A stretch of 64,000 bases of DNA from Oscillospiraceae bacterium (GCA_018110905.1 JAGBAZ010000030.1:1-64000), one strand, 5' to 3'; shown: positions 44,217-53,266, counted from the stretch's first letter. Notes: a model not told the origin generated them from the sequence alone. Numbers and translations are program-made.

Positions 44217-44435
44217 ATGATAAAACCCGGGCGTTACCGCCATTTCAAAGGCAATGAATACGAAGTAATCGGTACCGCAAAGCACAGCGAAACCCTTGAG
44301 GAAATGGTTGTTTACCGCGCCCTCTATGGGGAATTCGGGCTTTGGGTCCGTCCCGCAAAAATGTGGGAAGAAACCGTTGAAAGAGACGGAAAAACTTATC
44401 AGCGCTTCACTTATATCGGAGATTCGGAAGAATAA
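44217..44435 (+). CDS. DUF1653 domain protein
   Basis: The 72-residue product is one DUF1653 domain: KPGRYRHFKGNEYEVIGTAK, MVVYRALYGEFGLWVRP and MWEETVERDG. The family is of unknown function, often encoded as a single domain. ATG follows AAAGGAGACC. Confidence 0.9.
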   Translation: MIKPGRYRHFKGNEYEVIGTAKHSETLEEMVVYRALYGEFGLWVRPAKMWEETVERDGKTYQRFTYIGDSEE

Positions 44436-44463
44436 CCGACCGACCTTTTTAGAGGAAAACCCA

Positions 44464-45297
44464 ATGAATAAAAAACTTATCGCAATAGTGCTCATAATAA
44501 TCCTTACTCTGGGTCTTGCGGTGTTCGCAATCGATTCAAGACTTAAAACCGTGCATTATACAGTTGAAAATCCAAAGAGCGAAACCCCTTTAAGAATCGC
44601 TTTTATCTCCGATCTTCATTCCTGCCTCTATGGCGGAGATGACCAGAGCGACCTTTTGGAAGCGGTCCGTGCTCAAAATCCGGATATGGTGCTCCTCGGC
44701 GGAGATATCTTCGACAGCCGAAGAATGCCGGACGATGGCGGCGTAACCGCGCTTAAAGCTCTCGGAAGTGAATATAACTGTTATTATGTTTCCGGAAACC
44801 ACGAAGTAAGGCACGGAAAACTTGATTATTATAAGGAAATCGCAGAATCCTGCGGGGTAACAGTTCTTGACGGTTTTAACACAAAAATTGCAATTTCCGC
44901 CATAAGCGGAACTCCGGATGTCTATGGTTTTGACGATACCACCGCCTATAAAAATCTTGACGGACAGCTTGCTCATATAAAACGAACAACGGAAAATTTC
45001 CACTTCCAAGAGTCCTTCAATATCCTTCTTATACACCGCCCGGAAAATTTTGAGCATTATGCCGACCTTGGTTTTGACCTGGTGCTCGCCGGCCATGCTC
45101 ACGGCGGCCAGTGGCGTATTCCCGGTTTGCTGAACGGACTTTATTGTCCCGGAGAAGGTCTTTTTCCTAAATATGCCGGAGGCCTTTATGAAAAAGACGG
45201 CACAACAATGATAGTAAGCCGCGGCCTTGCGAAAGAATCCAACTTTGTTCCGCGAATTTTCAACCGCCCGGAACTTGTTATAATTGATATCGTTTAA
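44464..45297 (+). CDS. Membrane-anchored metallophosphoesterase (YkuE-like)
   Basis: The 277-residue product has an N-terminal helix (LIAIVLIIILTLGLAVFAI) and a calcineurin-like domain with all metal motifs: ISDLHS, LLGGDIFD, VSGNHEVRHG and LAGHAHGGQWRIPG. Homologues include UDP-sugar or lipid phosphoesterases; the substrate is not clear. The ATG at 44464 follows AGAGG. It lies 28 bases after the DUF1653 gene. Confidence 0.9.
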   Translation: MNKKLIAIVLIIILTLGLAVFAIDSRLKTVHYTVENPKSETPLRIAFISDLHSCLYGGDDQSDLLEAVRAQNPDMVLLGGDIFDSRRMPDDGGVTALKALGSEYNCYYVSGNHEVRHGKLDYYKEIAESCGVTVLDGFNTKIAISAISGTPDVYGFDDTTAYKNLDGQLAHIKRTTENFHFQESFNILLIHRPENFEHYADLGFDLVLAGHAHGGQWRIPGLLNGLYCPGEGLFPKYAGGLYEKDGTTMIVSRGLAKESNFVPRIFNRPELVIIDIV

Positions 45298-45312
45298 AAA
45301 GGAGGAATCCCA

Positions 45313-45645
45313 ATGGCAAAATACGAGCGCAGATTAAACGGAAATTTTGACGAAATTTCCATGAAAATCGAAAACGAAATCCTTGCTGCAAGTTCAACCG
45401 CAAGCCTTGAGGACGAAACATGGTTCCGCAGTTCGGATTCCCGCTGTGCCGTAAAGGTTTTTGAAAGATACAGCGCTTTCGGCGGAAACAGGGTAAGCCT
45501 TACAGTAACGATTTTTGAAGATAAGGACGCAATCACCGTTTCCGGAATAACCTCCGGCGGAAGCCAGGCGATTTTCTTGAAGATGAATACTCTCGGCGAA
45601 GAAACCTTTTTGAACCTTTTTCAAAAAATAGTCGATTCACTCTGA
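45313..45645 (+). CDS. DUF6054 family protein
   Basis: The 110-residue product starts AKYERRLNGNFDEISMKIEN and continues AASSTASLEDETWFRSSDSR, CAVKVFERYSAFGGNRVSL and ITSGGSQAIFLKMNTLGEE, a pattern I associate with DUF6054. Function is unknown. ATG follows AAAGGAGG, 15 bases after the phosphoesterase. Confidence 0.75.
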   Translation: MAKYERRLNGNFDEISMKIENEILAASSTASLEDETWFRSSDSRCAVKVFERYSAFGGNRVSLTVTIFEDKDAITVSGITSGGSQAIFLKMNTLGEETFLNLFQKIVDSL

Positions 45646-45647
45646 TA

Positions 45648-45675
45648 AAAAAGCACCCGCAAAGGTGCTTTTTTA
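45648..45675 (+). terminator. Terminator after the DUF6054 gene
   Basis: AAAAAAGCACC and GGTGCTTTTTT pair around CGCAAA. Confidence 0.8.
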
Positions 45676-46080
45676 ATTCATAATTCAAAGTGCATAATGC
45701 AAAATTAAACGGGCAGAAAAAAGCCTCCCTTGCCTAAAGGGAGGGGGACCGCCTTTGGCGGTGGAGGGATTCTTTTAATTTATAATTCAAAGTGCATAAT
45801 GCAAAATTAAACAGGCGGAAAAAACCACCTGCCGCAACGCACCGACATTAGTTCCGGCTCCGTAGGGGCGAACCTGTGTGTTCGCCCGAAAAAAGCCTCC
45901 CCTATCAGGAGAGGTGGATTTCGCCGAAGCGAAAGACGGAAAGGTGGAAACAAAATCTCTCTTTTAACTGTAGGGCGGGGGTTTACTCTCGCCGTAATAA
46001 AAATCCCTCCTCCACCATCTTCGATGGTCCCCCTCCTCCTCTGAGGAGGTAAAAACACGGGCGGACAATATCCGCCCCCC
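45674..46080. repeat. Dense intergenic repeat cluster
   Basis: Two family E copies (45674-45708, 45776-45810) flank a family A unit (45723-45772). A GTAGGGGCGAAC/GTTCGCCC palindrome follows (45861-45888). A paired element (45895-46050) has a family B left unit and a family A right unit with a family D palindrome (45969-45997) inside. A family C palindrome lies at 46058-46078. No gene is present. Confidence 0.65.
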
Positions 46081-46164
46081 GCAATATTTCAGCAAAATTT
46101 ACAAACCGTCTTTATTTCCGCCTTTGTTTTATTATATAATACAATTATAAAGGGGGCGCTTTTT

Positions 46165-47286
46165 TTGAAAAATGTAAAGCGTGATAACGCAATCGCGCGT
46201 TTTTTATATCTGATCGTCGGTGCGGTCTGCGGAATTTTTATGATCTTTTCCGCAGATCCGGAAAAACTTTTCGGAACTCCGAGGGAGTTCGCTTTGCAAA
46301 TGATTTTTTGTATGATAATCATTTTTGCAGCATATTTTATCCAGGCGATTATCCACGAACTCGGACATCTTGTTTTCGGACTTCTCACCGGATATAAGTT
46401 CATATCCTTCCGTATAGGAAATGTGATGTTCATAAAAGAAAGAGGAAAACTCCGCACAAAACTTTATAACATTGTCGGAACCGGCGGCCAGTGCCTTATG
46501 ATGCCTCCGCCCTGGAGCGAAAATTTAAAAACTTCCCTCTATAATTTCGGCGGCTGCATTTTCAATTTTCTTTCCGGCGTAATTTTTCTTGTTCTGTTCA
46601 TCATTTCTGAAAAAGGCACTTTCTGGGCAATTTTTTCCGGAATGCTCTGTGCGGTCGGTTTCGGAAATGTACTTCTGAACGGAATTCCCCTTCAGGTCGG
46701 CGGAATTTCCAACGACGGAAGGAACGCGTTCCTTCTCGGAAAAAATCCGGTTGCACTTCGTGCCTTCTGGCTCCAGCTTTATGTAAACGGACTTATGTCC
46801 GAAGGCGAAAGAATGAGAAACATGCCCGGCGACTGGTTCTTCCTCCCAAGCGGCGAAGATCTTTTTGATCCGATGGTCTGTACCATCGGCGTTATGAAGT
46901 ATAACTATTTCTATGATATCCACGATTTCAAAAGTGCGGAACTTACCGCAGAATATATGCTCCGTGCGCCGGGTCTTCTTGGGCTTCACCGGAACGAACT
47001 CCTTTGCGAGCTTTTGTTCCTCAAAATTTTCCGCGGCGCAGAACCTTCCGAAATAGAGGCGCTTTATACAAAAGAACTTGATAAATATATCAAAGCCACA
47101 GCAAACTATGTTTCCCGCCGCCGCCTTGCCTATGCTTATCAGCTTCTTTATCTTAAAAATCTCACCATGGCGCAGAAATGCCTTGAAGTTTTTGAAAAAA
47201 CCGTTAAAAGCTATCCCTATTCCGCCGAAATCGAAAACGAAAAAGAAGTGATAGAACTTATCAAAGAGCGGGCGGAAATTTTTTAA
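46165..47286 (+). CDS. M50 family (site-2 protease-like) membrane protein
   Basis: The 373-residue protein has several hydrophobic segments and the zinc motif AIIHELGHLVFGLLTGY (HELGH at residues 64-68). The second metal ligand is probably in the GNVLLNGIPLQVGGISNDG stretch rather than a standard NPDG motif. The C-terminal third is soluble and helical, perhaps TPR-like. It may cut membrane proteins, but the substrate is unknown. TTG start follows AAGGGGG. Confidence 0.7.
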   Translation: MKNVKRDNAIARFLYLIVGAVCGIFMIFSADPEKLFGTPREFALQMIFCMIIIFAAYFIQAIIHELGHLVFGLLTGYKFISFRIGNVMFIKERGKLRTKLYNIVGTGGQCLMMPPPWSENLKTSLYNFGGCIFNFLSGVIFLVLFIISEKGTFWAIFSGMLCAVGFGNVLLNGIPLQVGGISNDGRNAFLLGKNPVALRAFWLQLYVNGLMSEGERMRNMPGDWFFLPSGEDLFDPMVCTIGVMKYNYFYDIHDFKSAELTAEYMLRAPGLLGLHRNELLCELLFLKIFRGAEPSEIEALYTKELDKYIKATANYVSRRRLAYAYQLLYLKNLTMAQKCLEVFEKTVKSYPYSAEIENEKEVIELIKERAEIF

Positions 47287-47465
47287 TTCATAATTCAGAG
47301 TGCATAATGCAAAATTATAAGGTCGGATAATATCCGTAACCACCATATTTTAATGTATGGCGGGGGCTTGCTCCCGCCATAAAAGGGTGGCTAAGCTGTC
47401 ACCGAAGGTGACTGAGGGATTGTAACTCTGTCAAACCTAAAACCGGGCGGATAAAATCCGCCCTT
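47284..47465. repeat. Intergenic repeats after the M50 gene
   Basis: Family E copy (47284-47319), family C palindrome (47321-47340), family D palindrome (47354-47381), a partial family A unit (47389-47423) and a family C palindrome followed by a T run (47443-47470) that can act as a terminator. Confidence 0.6.
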
Positions 47466-47485
47466 TTCTTTTTATAACAAAAACC

Positions 47486-47513
47486 TTGACCTTGACCGAA
47501 AAACGGTTATACT
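47486..47513 (+). promoter_or_regulatory. Promoter of the M20 dipeptidase gene
   Basis: TTGACC (47486-47491), 16 bases, TATACT (47508-47513). The predicted start near 47520 supports ATG at 47550 rather than 47520. Confidence 0.65.
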
Positions 47514-47549
47514 TTAACTATGAACAAACCGAAAGGAGATTTTGAAAAA

Positions 47550-48935
47550 ATGGAAATCAACCTTAAAGACATAGACCTTTTCATCGAGGAAAACAAAGAT
47601 AATATCCTCCGCGATATCGGAAGACTTGTTGCGGTACCGAGTATCGAAGGCGAACCGGAAGAGGATGCGCCCTTTGGCAAAGAACCGAAAAAAGCTCTTG
47701 AACTCGGGCTCAAAATTGCCGAAGAACTCGGTCTTGGAACCAGAAACTGCGAAAACTATATCGGCTATGCGGAACTTCCCGGCGAAAATGAAGAAAAATA
47801 TATTGCAACCGTAACCCATCTGGACGTTGTTCCCGTTGGCGAAGGCTGGACAAAATCTCCTTTTGAAATGTGGGAAAAAGACGGTTATATAATCGGCCGC
47901 GGCGTTATGGACGATAAAGGTCCGAGCGTTGTCTGCCTCTATGCCCTCAAATATCTTAAAGAAAAGAACATTCCCCTCCGCTATTCTGTCCGTGCACTTC
48001 TCGGTGCAAACGAAGAAACCGGAATGGGCGACGTTCAGTATTATCTCAAAAACTATCCGGCACCTGCTTTTGCATTCAGCCCGGACTCCGATTTCCCGGT
48101 TTGCAACGGAGAAAAAGGAATTTATCAGGGTATGATCCATTCAAAATGCGCACCGGAAAGAATTGTGAGCATCGAAGGCGGAATGGCCTTCAACGTAATC
48201 CCGGATAAAGCAACCGCTGTGCTCAAATGCGAAGGCGAACTTCCGGAAGAAACCGAAAGCGTAAAAGTTTCCGCAAAAGACGGCCTTATCACCCTCAATG
48301 CAACAGGAAAAGCCGGCCATGCTTCCATGCCGGAAGGCAAGATCAATGCCATCGGCGTGCTCGTAAATTATATCCTTGATAACAAGCTTTGTTCCGAGGC
48401 CGAAGCTGAATATCTTTCTGTGCTCAAAGCACTTCATTCCTGCCCCTATGGAACCGGAATCGGCGTTGACGCAGACGACAAAAAGTTCTCTCCCCTCACC
48501 ATTGTCGGCGGAATCATCGGAATCAAGGACGGAAAATTCTTCCAGAGCCTTGACAGCCGCTATCCCACCAACACCTCCGGTGCTCAGATCACCGCAACCA
48601 TCAATGAAAAATTCGGCGAGCATTGCGTCTGCGAAACCATTGCGGAAATGGAACCTTTCTATATCGAACCGGATTCTCCGGAAATCCAGACCTGCATCAA
48701 CACTTATAACGAAATCACCGGAGAGAAGGCCGAACTTTATACCATGGGCGGCGGAACCTATGCAAGAGATTTCCCGAACGCCGTTTCCTTCGGCCCCGAG
48801 CATCCGGAAAGACCCATGCCGGAATGGGTAGGTGCGGTTCACTGCGTTGACGAAGGCGCTTCGGTTGAATTCCTGCTCGAAGCTCTTAAAATCTATATTG
48901 CAACCCTCATCCGTCTCCAGGAAGTCACCTTTTAA
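47550..48935 (+). CDS. M20 family dipeptidase (PepV/Sapep-like)
   Basis: The 461-residue enzyme matches Mn/Zn dipeptidases of the PepV group. Motifs: VTHLDVVPVGEGW (metal His and Asp), IIGRGVMDDKGPSV (bridging Asp), LGANEETGMGD (catalytic Glu and metal Glu), FSPDSDFPVCNGEKG and a C-terminal MGGGTYARDFPNAVSFGP. It hydrolyses dipeptides in the cytoplasm. The ATG at 47550 is chosen because AAAGGAG lies upstream. Confidence 0.93.
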   Translation: MEINLKDIDLFIEENKDNILRDIGRLVAVPSIEGEPEEDAPFGKEPKKALELGLKIAEELGLGTRNCENYIGYAELPGENEEKYIATVTHLDVVPVGEGWTKSPFEMWEKDGYIIGRGVMDDKGPSVVCLYALKYLKEKNIPLRYSVRALLGANEETGMGDVQYYLKNYPAPAFAFSPDSDFPVCNGEKGIYQGMIHSKCAPERIVSIEGGMAFNVIPDKATAVLKCEGELPEETESVKVSAKDGLITLNATGKAGHASMPEGKINAIGVLVNYILDNKLCSEAEAEYLSVLKALHSCPYGTGIGVDADDKKFSPLTIVGGIIGIKDGKFFQSLDSRYPTNTSGAQITATINEKFGEHCVCETIAEMEPFYIEPDSPEIQTCINTYNEITGEKAELYTMGGGTYARDFPNAVSFGPEHPERPMPEWVGAVHCVDEGASVEFLLEALKIYIATLIRLQEVTF

Positions 48936-48983
48936 GGCTCCCTTGTGTAAAGGGAGCTGTCACCGAAGGTGACTGAGGGATTG
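48936..48983 (+). repeat. Single family A unit after the M20 gene
   Basis: GGCTCCCTTGTGTAAAGGGAG, in pieces CTCCCTT and AAGGGAG, CTGTCACC/GGTGAC hairpin, TGAGGGATTG. The sequence is almost identical to the right unit of the DUF559 element. Confidence 0.75.
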
Positions 48984-49003
48984 TAACTCTGTCGAACCAA
49001 AAA

Positions 49004-49030
49004 CCGGGCGGATTATATCCGCCCTTTTTA
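49004..49030 (+). terminator. Family C palindrome acting as a terminator
   Basis: CCGGGCGGAT and ATCCGCCC pair and are followed by TTTTTA. Confidence 0.6.
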
Positions 49031-49048
49031 TTAAAAGAAGGTGAAATC

Positions 49049-49957
49049 TTGACCCAGATTTCAGAAGAAATCCTTGAAAAATACCAGATTCGAAAAACCA
49101 GAAAGCAGAAAACCGCATTTATCGAATATATGCGTGCTCATTTTCCGAACCTCAGGGTAGAGGACGATGCAATCGGCTACAGCCGCAACATAGTTATCGG
49201 AAATCCGGATACCGCAAAAGCGGTCCTGGGCGCCCATTATGATACCTGCGCCGTGATGCCGATACCCAATTTCATAATGCCGAAAAGCGTTCTGATATCC
49301 ATTCTCTATGCCTTTGTGCTCGTAATTCCGATGCTGTTCATCGGTTCTGTGACCGGCGGTTTTGCAGGCTGGATTTTTGATGATTCAAGCGCCACCTCCC
49401 TGTTCACTCTCATCACCTACTGGGCAATTTTGTTCCTTATGATGTTCGGTCCTGCAAACAAGCATACCGTTAATGACAACACTTCCGGAGTCATAACCCT
49501 TATTGAACTTATGAACTCAATGACGGAGGAAGAACGTGCTCAGTATTGCTTTGTTTTCTTCGATAATGAGGAAAAGGGACTTTTAGGTTCTTCGGTCTTT
49601 GCAAAGGAACATAAGAAGGTTATGAAAGATAAACTTCTCATCAACTTTGACTGTGTTTCCGACGGCGATTATCTGATGCTTATTCTTAATAAAAAAGCCT
49701 TCCCGGAGCATTTTGAGAACATTAAAGCCGCCTTCGCTGACGTTACGGAAAAAAACGTGCTCATCGAAAGCGAAAAAGGCGTCTATTATCCCTCCGACCA
49801 GAAAAACTTCAAGAAAAATATTGGCGTTGCTTCCTTCAAAAAATCAAAGTTCGGTCTTTATATGGACAGAATACATACACCCCGTGATACCGTTATGGAC
49901 GAACGCAACATCGCGGTGCTCACCGAAGGAATAATAAAATTTTTAAAAACAATTTAA
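49049..49957 (+). CDS. M28 family aminopeptidase-like membrane protein
   Basis: The 302-residue protein has M28 metal motifs VLGAHYDTCAV, VNDNTSGVITL and FVFFDNEEKGLLGS. Two hydrophobic segments (about residues 78-101 and 119-135) lie between the first and second motifs, so the catalytic domain is membrane-inserted. Substrate unknown. TTG start follows AGAAGGTG. Its place after another metallopeptidase gene suggests peptide metabolism. Confidence 0.85.
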   Translation: MTQISEEILEKYQIRKTRKQKTAFIEYMRAHFPNLRVEDDAIGYSRNIVIGNPDTAKAVLGAHYDTCAVMPIPNFIMPKSVLISILYAFVLVIPMLFIGSVTGGFAGWIFDDSSATSLFTLITYWAILFLMMFGPANKHTVNDNTSGVITLIELMNSMTEEERAQYCFVFFDNEEKGLLGSSVFAKEHKKVMKDKLLINFDCVSDGDYLMLILNKKAFPEHFENIKAAFADVTEKNVLIESEKGVYYPSDQKNFKKNIGVASFKKSKFGLYMDRIHTPRDTVMDERNIAVLTEGIIKFLKTI

Positions 49958-49962
49958 AATAA

Positions 49963-49998
49963 AAAAAGAACCGCCCGTCGGGTGGTTCTTTTTTTATT
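49963..49998. terminator. Bidirectional terminator between the M28 gene and msmK
   Basis: AAAGAACCGCCC and GGGTGGTTCTTT pair around GTC between convergent genes, with A and T runs outside. Confidence 0.85.
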
Positions 49999-50007
49999 AC
50001 ATATATT

Positions 50008-51189
50008 TTATTTTGCTTCAAGATTGATGCCGGTTTCTTTGCTGAAAACGTGGCAGTTGTTTCCGCCAAAATCAAATTTGATAGCTTTTCCGGAACAAAG
50101 TTCAGAAACTTCAGCGGGAGTCATGTTCATGGTGTTAACAATAACGATAACGTCCTGACCGACAGCAGTTACGTGAAGATGTACGGAAGAACCCATCATT
50201 TCGGAAACATCGATGTTTGCGTTAACGCCTTCGTCAGCAAGAACAATATGTTCCGGACGAACACCAAGGGTGATATCCTGTTCTTCAACGTTGTTTTCGG
50301 CAAGAGCTTTCTGTTTTTCATCGGAAAGAACAACTTCGTGGCCGTCGAGAACAACAGAATAAACTCCGTCTTTCTTAAGAAGTTTTGCGTCGAAGAAGTT
50401 CATTTGAGGAGAACCGATGAAACCTGCAACAAAAAGGTTGTGCGGATGGTTGAAAACTTCCTGAGGAGTTCCGACCTGCTGGATAAAACCGTCGCTCATG
50501 ATAACGATTCTGTCGCCAAGGGTCATTGCTTCGGTCTGGTCGTGGGTTACATAAATGAAAGTGGTGTTGATTTTCTGGCGGAGTTTGATGATCTCTGCGC
50601 GCATCTGGTTACGGAGTTTTGCGTCAAGGTTGGAAAGCGGTTCGTCCATGAGCATAACCTGGGGATCACGAACGATTGCACGGCCGATTGCAACACGCTG
50701 GCGCTGACCGCCGGAAAGAGCCTTCGGTTTTCTTCCAAGGTACTGGGTAATGTCAAGAATTTCTGCAGCTTCCTGAACTTTTTTATCGATTTCGTCCTTC
50801 GGGGTTTTGCGGAGTTTAAGCGCAAAAGCAAGGTTTTCATAAACGGTCATATGGGGATAAAGAGCATAGTTCTGGAAAACCATTGCGATATCGCGGTCTT
50901 TCGGAGCAACGTCGTTCATACGTTTGTCGCCGATGAAAAGGTCGCCGCCGGAAATTTCTTCAAGACCTGCTATCATACGAAGGGTGGTGGATTTTCCGCA
51001 TCCGGAAGGTCCGACAAGAACGATGAATTCTTTGTCCTTGATGTCAAGGTTAAAATCGTGAACAGCAAGAAGTCCGTCGGGAAGAATTGTAAGGTTGGTT
51101 TTAAGTTCTTCGCCTTTTTTGATTTTCTTTGCGTCGTCACCGTTGAAAGGATAAACCTTTCTAATGTCTTTAAGTGTTACAGTTGCCAT
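50008..51189 (-). CDS. msmK: Sugar ABC transporter ATP-binding protein (MsmK/UgpC type)
   Basis: The 393-residue ATPase energises sugar importers such as the malEFG system encoded divergently. It has LVGPSGCGKSTTLRMIAGLE (Walker A), LSGGQRQRVAIGRAIVRD (signature), VMLMDEPLSNLDAKLR (Walker B), a switch His (YVTHDQTEAM) and a C-terminal TOBE domain (DITLGVRPEHIVL). The start is at 51189 (MATVTLKDIRKVYPF). An in-frame upstream extension is not family-like. No clear ribosome site precedes it. Confidence 0.95.
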   Translation of the reverse strand: MATVTLKDIRKVYPFNGDDAKKIKKGEELKTNLTILPDGLLAVHDFNLDIKDKEFIVLVGPSGCGKSTTLRMIAGLEEISGGDLFIGDKRMNDVAPKDRDIAMVFQNYALYPHMTVYENLAFALKLRKTPKDEIDKKVQEAAEILDITQYLGRKPKALSGGQRQRVAIGRAIVRDPQVMLMDEPLSNLDAKLRNQMRAEIIKLRQKINTTFIYVTHDQTEAMTLGDRIVIMSDGFIQQVGTPQEVFNHPHNLFVAGFIGSPQMNFFDAKLLKKDGVYSVVLDGHEVVLSDEKQKALAENNVEEQDITLGVRPEHIVLADEGVNANIDVSEMMGSSVHLHVTAVGQDVIVIVNTMNMTPAEVSELCSGKAIKFDFGGNNCHVFSKETGINLEAK

Positions 51190-51377
51190 AAATTCTGACT
51201 TTTGAACAATCCCCATCCGGGCGAAAGTCCTCGCCTTTTCCGGCAAAGCGGAACAAGGCATTACGACAGGTCTCCACACTGCCGTACCGCTAAGTCAAAG
51301 CGGAAATGACATATCCTCCTTTTTTTATGTATGCAGTCTATTTGGTGGAGTAGATCAGCACACAATGAGTTAGTATA
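51190..51377 (-). promoter_or_regulatory. Long structured leader and possible promoter of msmK
   Basis: A TATACT -10 (51372-51377) with a weak TTCCGA -35 would give a leader of about 175 bases. It holds small hairpins CCGCT/AGCGG, TTCCG/CGGAA and GGCGA/TCGCC and an AGGAGG (51315-51320) only two bases from an ATG of a five-codon frame (51295-51312). No known riboswitch was recognised. Confidence 0.4.
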
Positions 51378-51400
51378 ATGATATCACCGCTTTTTCGGAA

Positions 51401-51741
51401 ATTCAATAAGCTTTATTTCATAGACTTTTGCTGTCTTTTTTGTGGATTTTGTCAAAGGAATTCTTTTTCAGCTTTTCTTTTGGTGAAGGCAGTATTCAAG
51501 GAGTAAAAAACGGATAAGAGGAAAATTCCGTTCTGCTTTCCGCCTTTGTTTTTTGGTAAAAAACAGCTGTCCTCTCGCCAAAAACGAAAGAAAAATTGCA
51601 AAAAAACCGTTTTTTTGATAAAAACCGCCGATTTTATAATAAAAATCCGCAAAAATGCAGAAAATCCTTGAAAACTTGTGGGCAAAATCAACAAATCAAA
51701 AACCACTGTATTATACGAAATATAGAACTTTTTTAAATTTG
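51401..51741. other. Gene-free spacer between msmK and malE
   Basis: A/T-rich sequence with no convincing gene. A minus-strand open frame (51452-51706) has no ribosome site and low-complexity content and is not called. Confidence 0.5.
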
Positions 51742-51800
51742 TTGAAAATCATTTATCAAAATAGTATCATATTATGCGAGGAAACGTTGGAATCGTTTCC
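51742..51800 (+). promoter_or_regulatory. malE promoter with LacI-type operator
   Basis: TTGAAA (51742-51747), 17 bases, TATCAT (51765-51770). An inverted repeat GGAAACG-7 bases-CGTTTCC (51780-51800) covers about +4 to +24, a good place for repression. The half-sites resemble LacI/GalR-family operators, and a LacI-family gene lies in the same cluster. Confidence 0.6.
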
Positions 51801-51849
51801 AAAAAAATCATGGGTAAAAACCCAAGTTAAAATTTAGGAGGAAAACTAA

Positions 51850-53190
51850 ATGAAAAAGCTTCTTGCAATGCTCATGGCTCTCGTAATGGTTCTCTCCTTC
51901 GCAGCATGCGGCGAAACCCCTGAAGAACCTTCCGATCCCGAAGCACCCGTAGAACCCGGCGAAACTGAAGCAACCGGTTCTGTTTACTGGCTCAACTTCA
52001 AACCCGAATCTGACGAAGTACTTAAAGAACTTGCAGCAAAATACACCGCTGAAACCGGTGTAGAAGTAAAAATCGAAACCGCTGCTTCCGGTACTTATAA
52101 CGAAACCCTTACCGCTGAAATGGATAAGAGCGAAGCTCCTACCATCTTCGTAGTCGGTAACCAGGCTGCTGTTGATACCTGGGGCGATTATTGCCTCGAT
52201 CTCACCGGCACTGCAATCGAAGCAGAACTCAACACCGACGCATACAAACTTTATGATGCAGACGGCAAACTCTGCTCCATCGGTTATTGCTATGAATGCT
52301 ACGGCATCATCGTAAACAACGCTCTTCTTAACGAAGCTGGCCACGATGTTTCCGAAATCACCAACTTCGAAACCCTCAAAGCTGTTGTTGAAGACATCAC
52401 CGCTCGTTCCGAAGAACTCGGCTTCGGCGCATTCACTTCCAACGCAATGGATAGCTCCTCTTCCTGGAGATACACCGGCCATATGATCAACCTCGAATAC
52501 TACTATGAATACGTAGATGACAACGCAGCATGGGCAAACGGCACTGCAGCTGCTCCCACCCTTACCGGCGCTTACATGGACAACTTCAAAAACCTCTATG
52601 ATCTCGCTGTAGTAAACTCCATTGTTGATCGTAAAGAACTCGCAAACGGCGGTTTTGATGCACAGGCTGAATTTGCAGAAGGCAAAGCAGTATTCTATGT
52701 ACAGGGTTCCTGGGAAGCAGGCGGCCTTGAAGGCAAAGGCATGGATCTCTCCACCCTTTCTATGATTCCTTATTACTGCGGTGTTGAAGGCGAAGAAAAA
52801 GCTGGCCTTAACTGCGGTACCGAAAACTACTGGGCAATCAACGGCGATGCTTCTGAAGAAGACATCCAGGCAACCATCGATTTCATGGTATGGCTCGTAA
52901 CCGATCCCGAAGCTTCTGAAGCTGCAGTTGGCACCTTCGGCGTAATGCCCTACAAATCTGCTGCTGTTTCCACCAACCCCTTCCTTGCACAGGCTAACGC
53001 ATATCTCGGCGATGGCTGCTACAACATGGCTTGGATCACCAACTTCCAGCCCAACGTTGACGCATACCGCGCAACCGCTGTAAACGCACTTAACGCTTAC
53101 AACGCAGATCCTACCGATGCAAACTGGGCAACTGTTGTAACCGCATTCATCGACGGTTGGGCAGTACAGTATCAGGCAGTAAACGGCTGA
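51850..53190 (+). CDS. malE: Maltose/maltodextrin-type substrate-binding lipoprotein
   Basis: The 446-residue protein has a lipoprotein signal ending SFAAC (Cys20), an acidic Pro-rich linker, then a family 1 solute-binding domain (VYWLNFKPESDEVLKELAAK, AEMDKSEAPTIFVVGNQAAV, EFAEGKAVFYVQGSWEAGG). It captures sugars outside the membrane. Substrate is inferred from malQ in the cluster. The codon use is clearly biased (GAA, AAC, GCA), as expected for high expression. ATG follows AGGAGG. Confidence 0.92.
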   Translation: MKKLLAMLMALVMVLSFAACGETPEEPSDPEAPVEPGETEATGSVYWLNFKPESDEVLKELAAKYTAETGVEVKIETAASGTYNETLTAEMDKSEAPTIFVVGNQAAVDTWGDYCLDLTGTAIEAELNTDAYKLYDADGKLCSIGYCYECYGIIVNNALLNEAGHDVSEITNFETLKAVVEDITARSEELGFGAFTSNAMDSSSSWRYTGHMINLEYYYEYVDDNAAWANGTAAAPTLTGAYMDNFKNLYDLAVVNSIVDRKELANGGFDAQAEFAEGKAVFYVQGSWEAGGLEGKGMDLSTLSMIPYYCGVEGEEKAGLNCGTENYWAINGDASEEDIQATIDFMVWLVTDPEASEAAVGTFGVMPYKSAAVSTNPFLAQANAYLGDGCYNMAWITNFQPNVDAYRATAVNALNAYNADPTDANWATVVTAFIDGWAVQYQAVNG

Positions 53191-53232
53191 TTTTAGTTTC
53201 TCGAAAATTTCAAAGCAGTTTCGCTTTGATTG

Positions 53233-53266
53233 AACGGAGCGAGCCAAAAGCTCGCTCCGTTTTTGC
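53233..53266 (+). terminator. Hairpin between malE and malF (partial terminator)
   Basis: AACGGAGCGAG and CTCGCTCCGTT pair around CCAAAAG, followed by TTTGCT. It probably lets the binding protein be made in excess over the permeases. Confidence 0.75.

Noticed and set aside
51190-51279. Upstream GTG start for msmK giving 30 extra residues
   Set aside because: The added residues do not resemble ABC ATPases, and the family start MATVTLKDIRKVYPF matches the ATG at 51189.
51295-51312. Five-codon leader peptide before msmK
   Set aside because: AGGAGG lies only two bases from its ATG, too close for normal initiation, so translation is doubtful.
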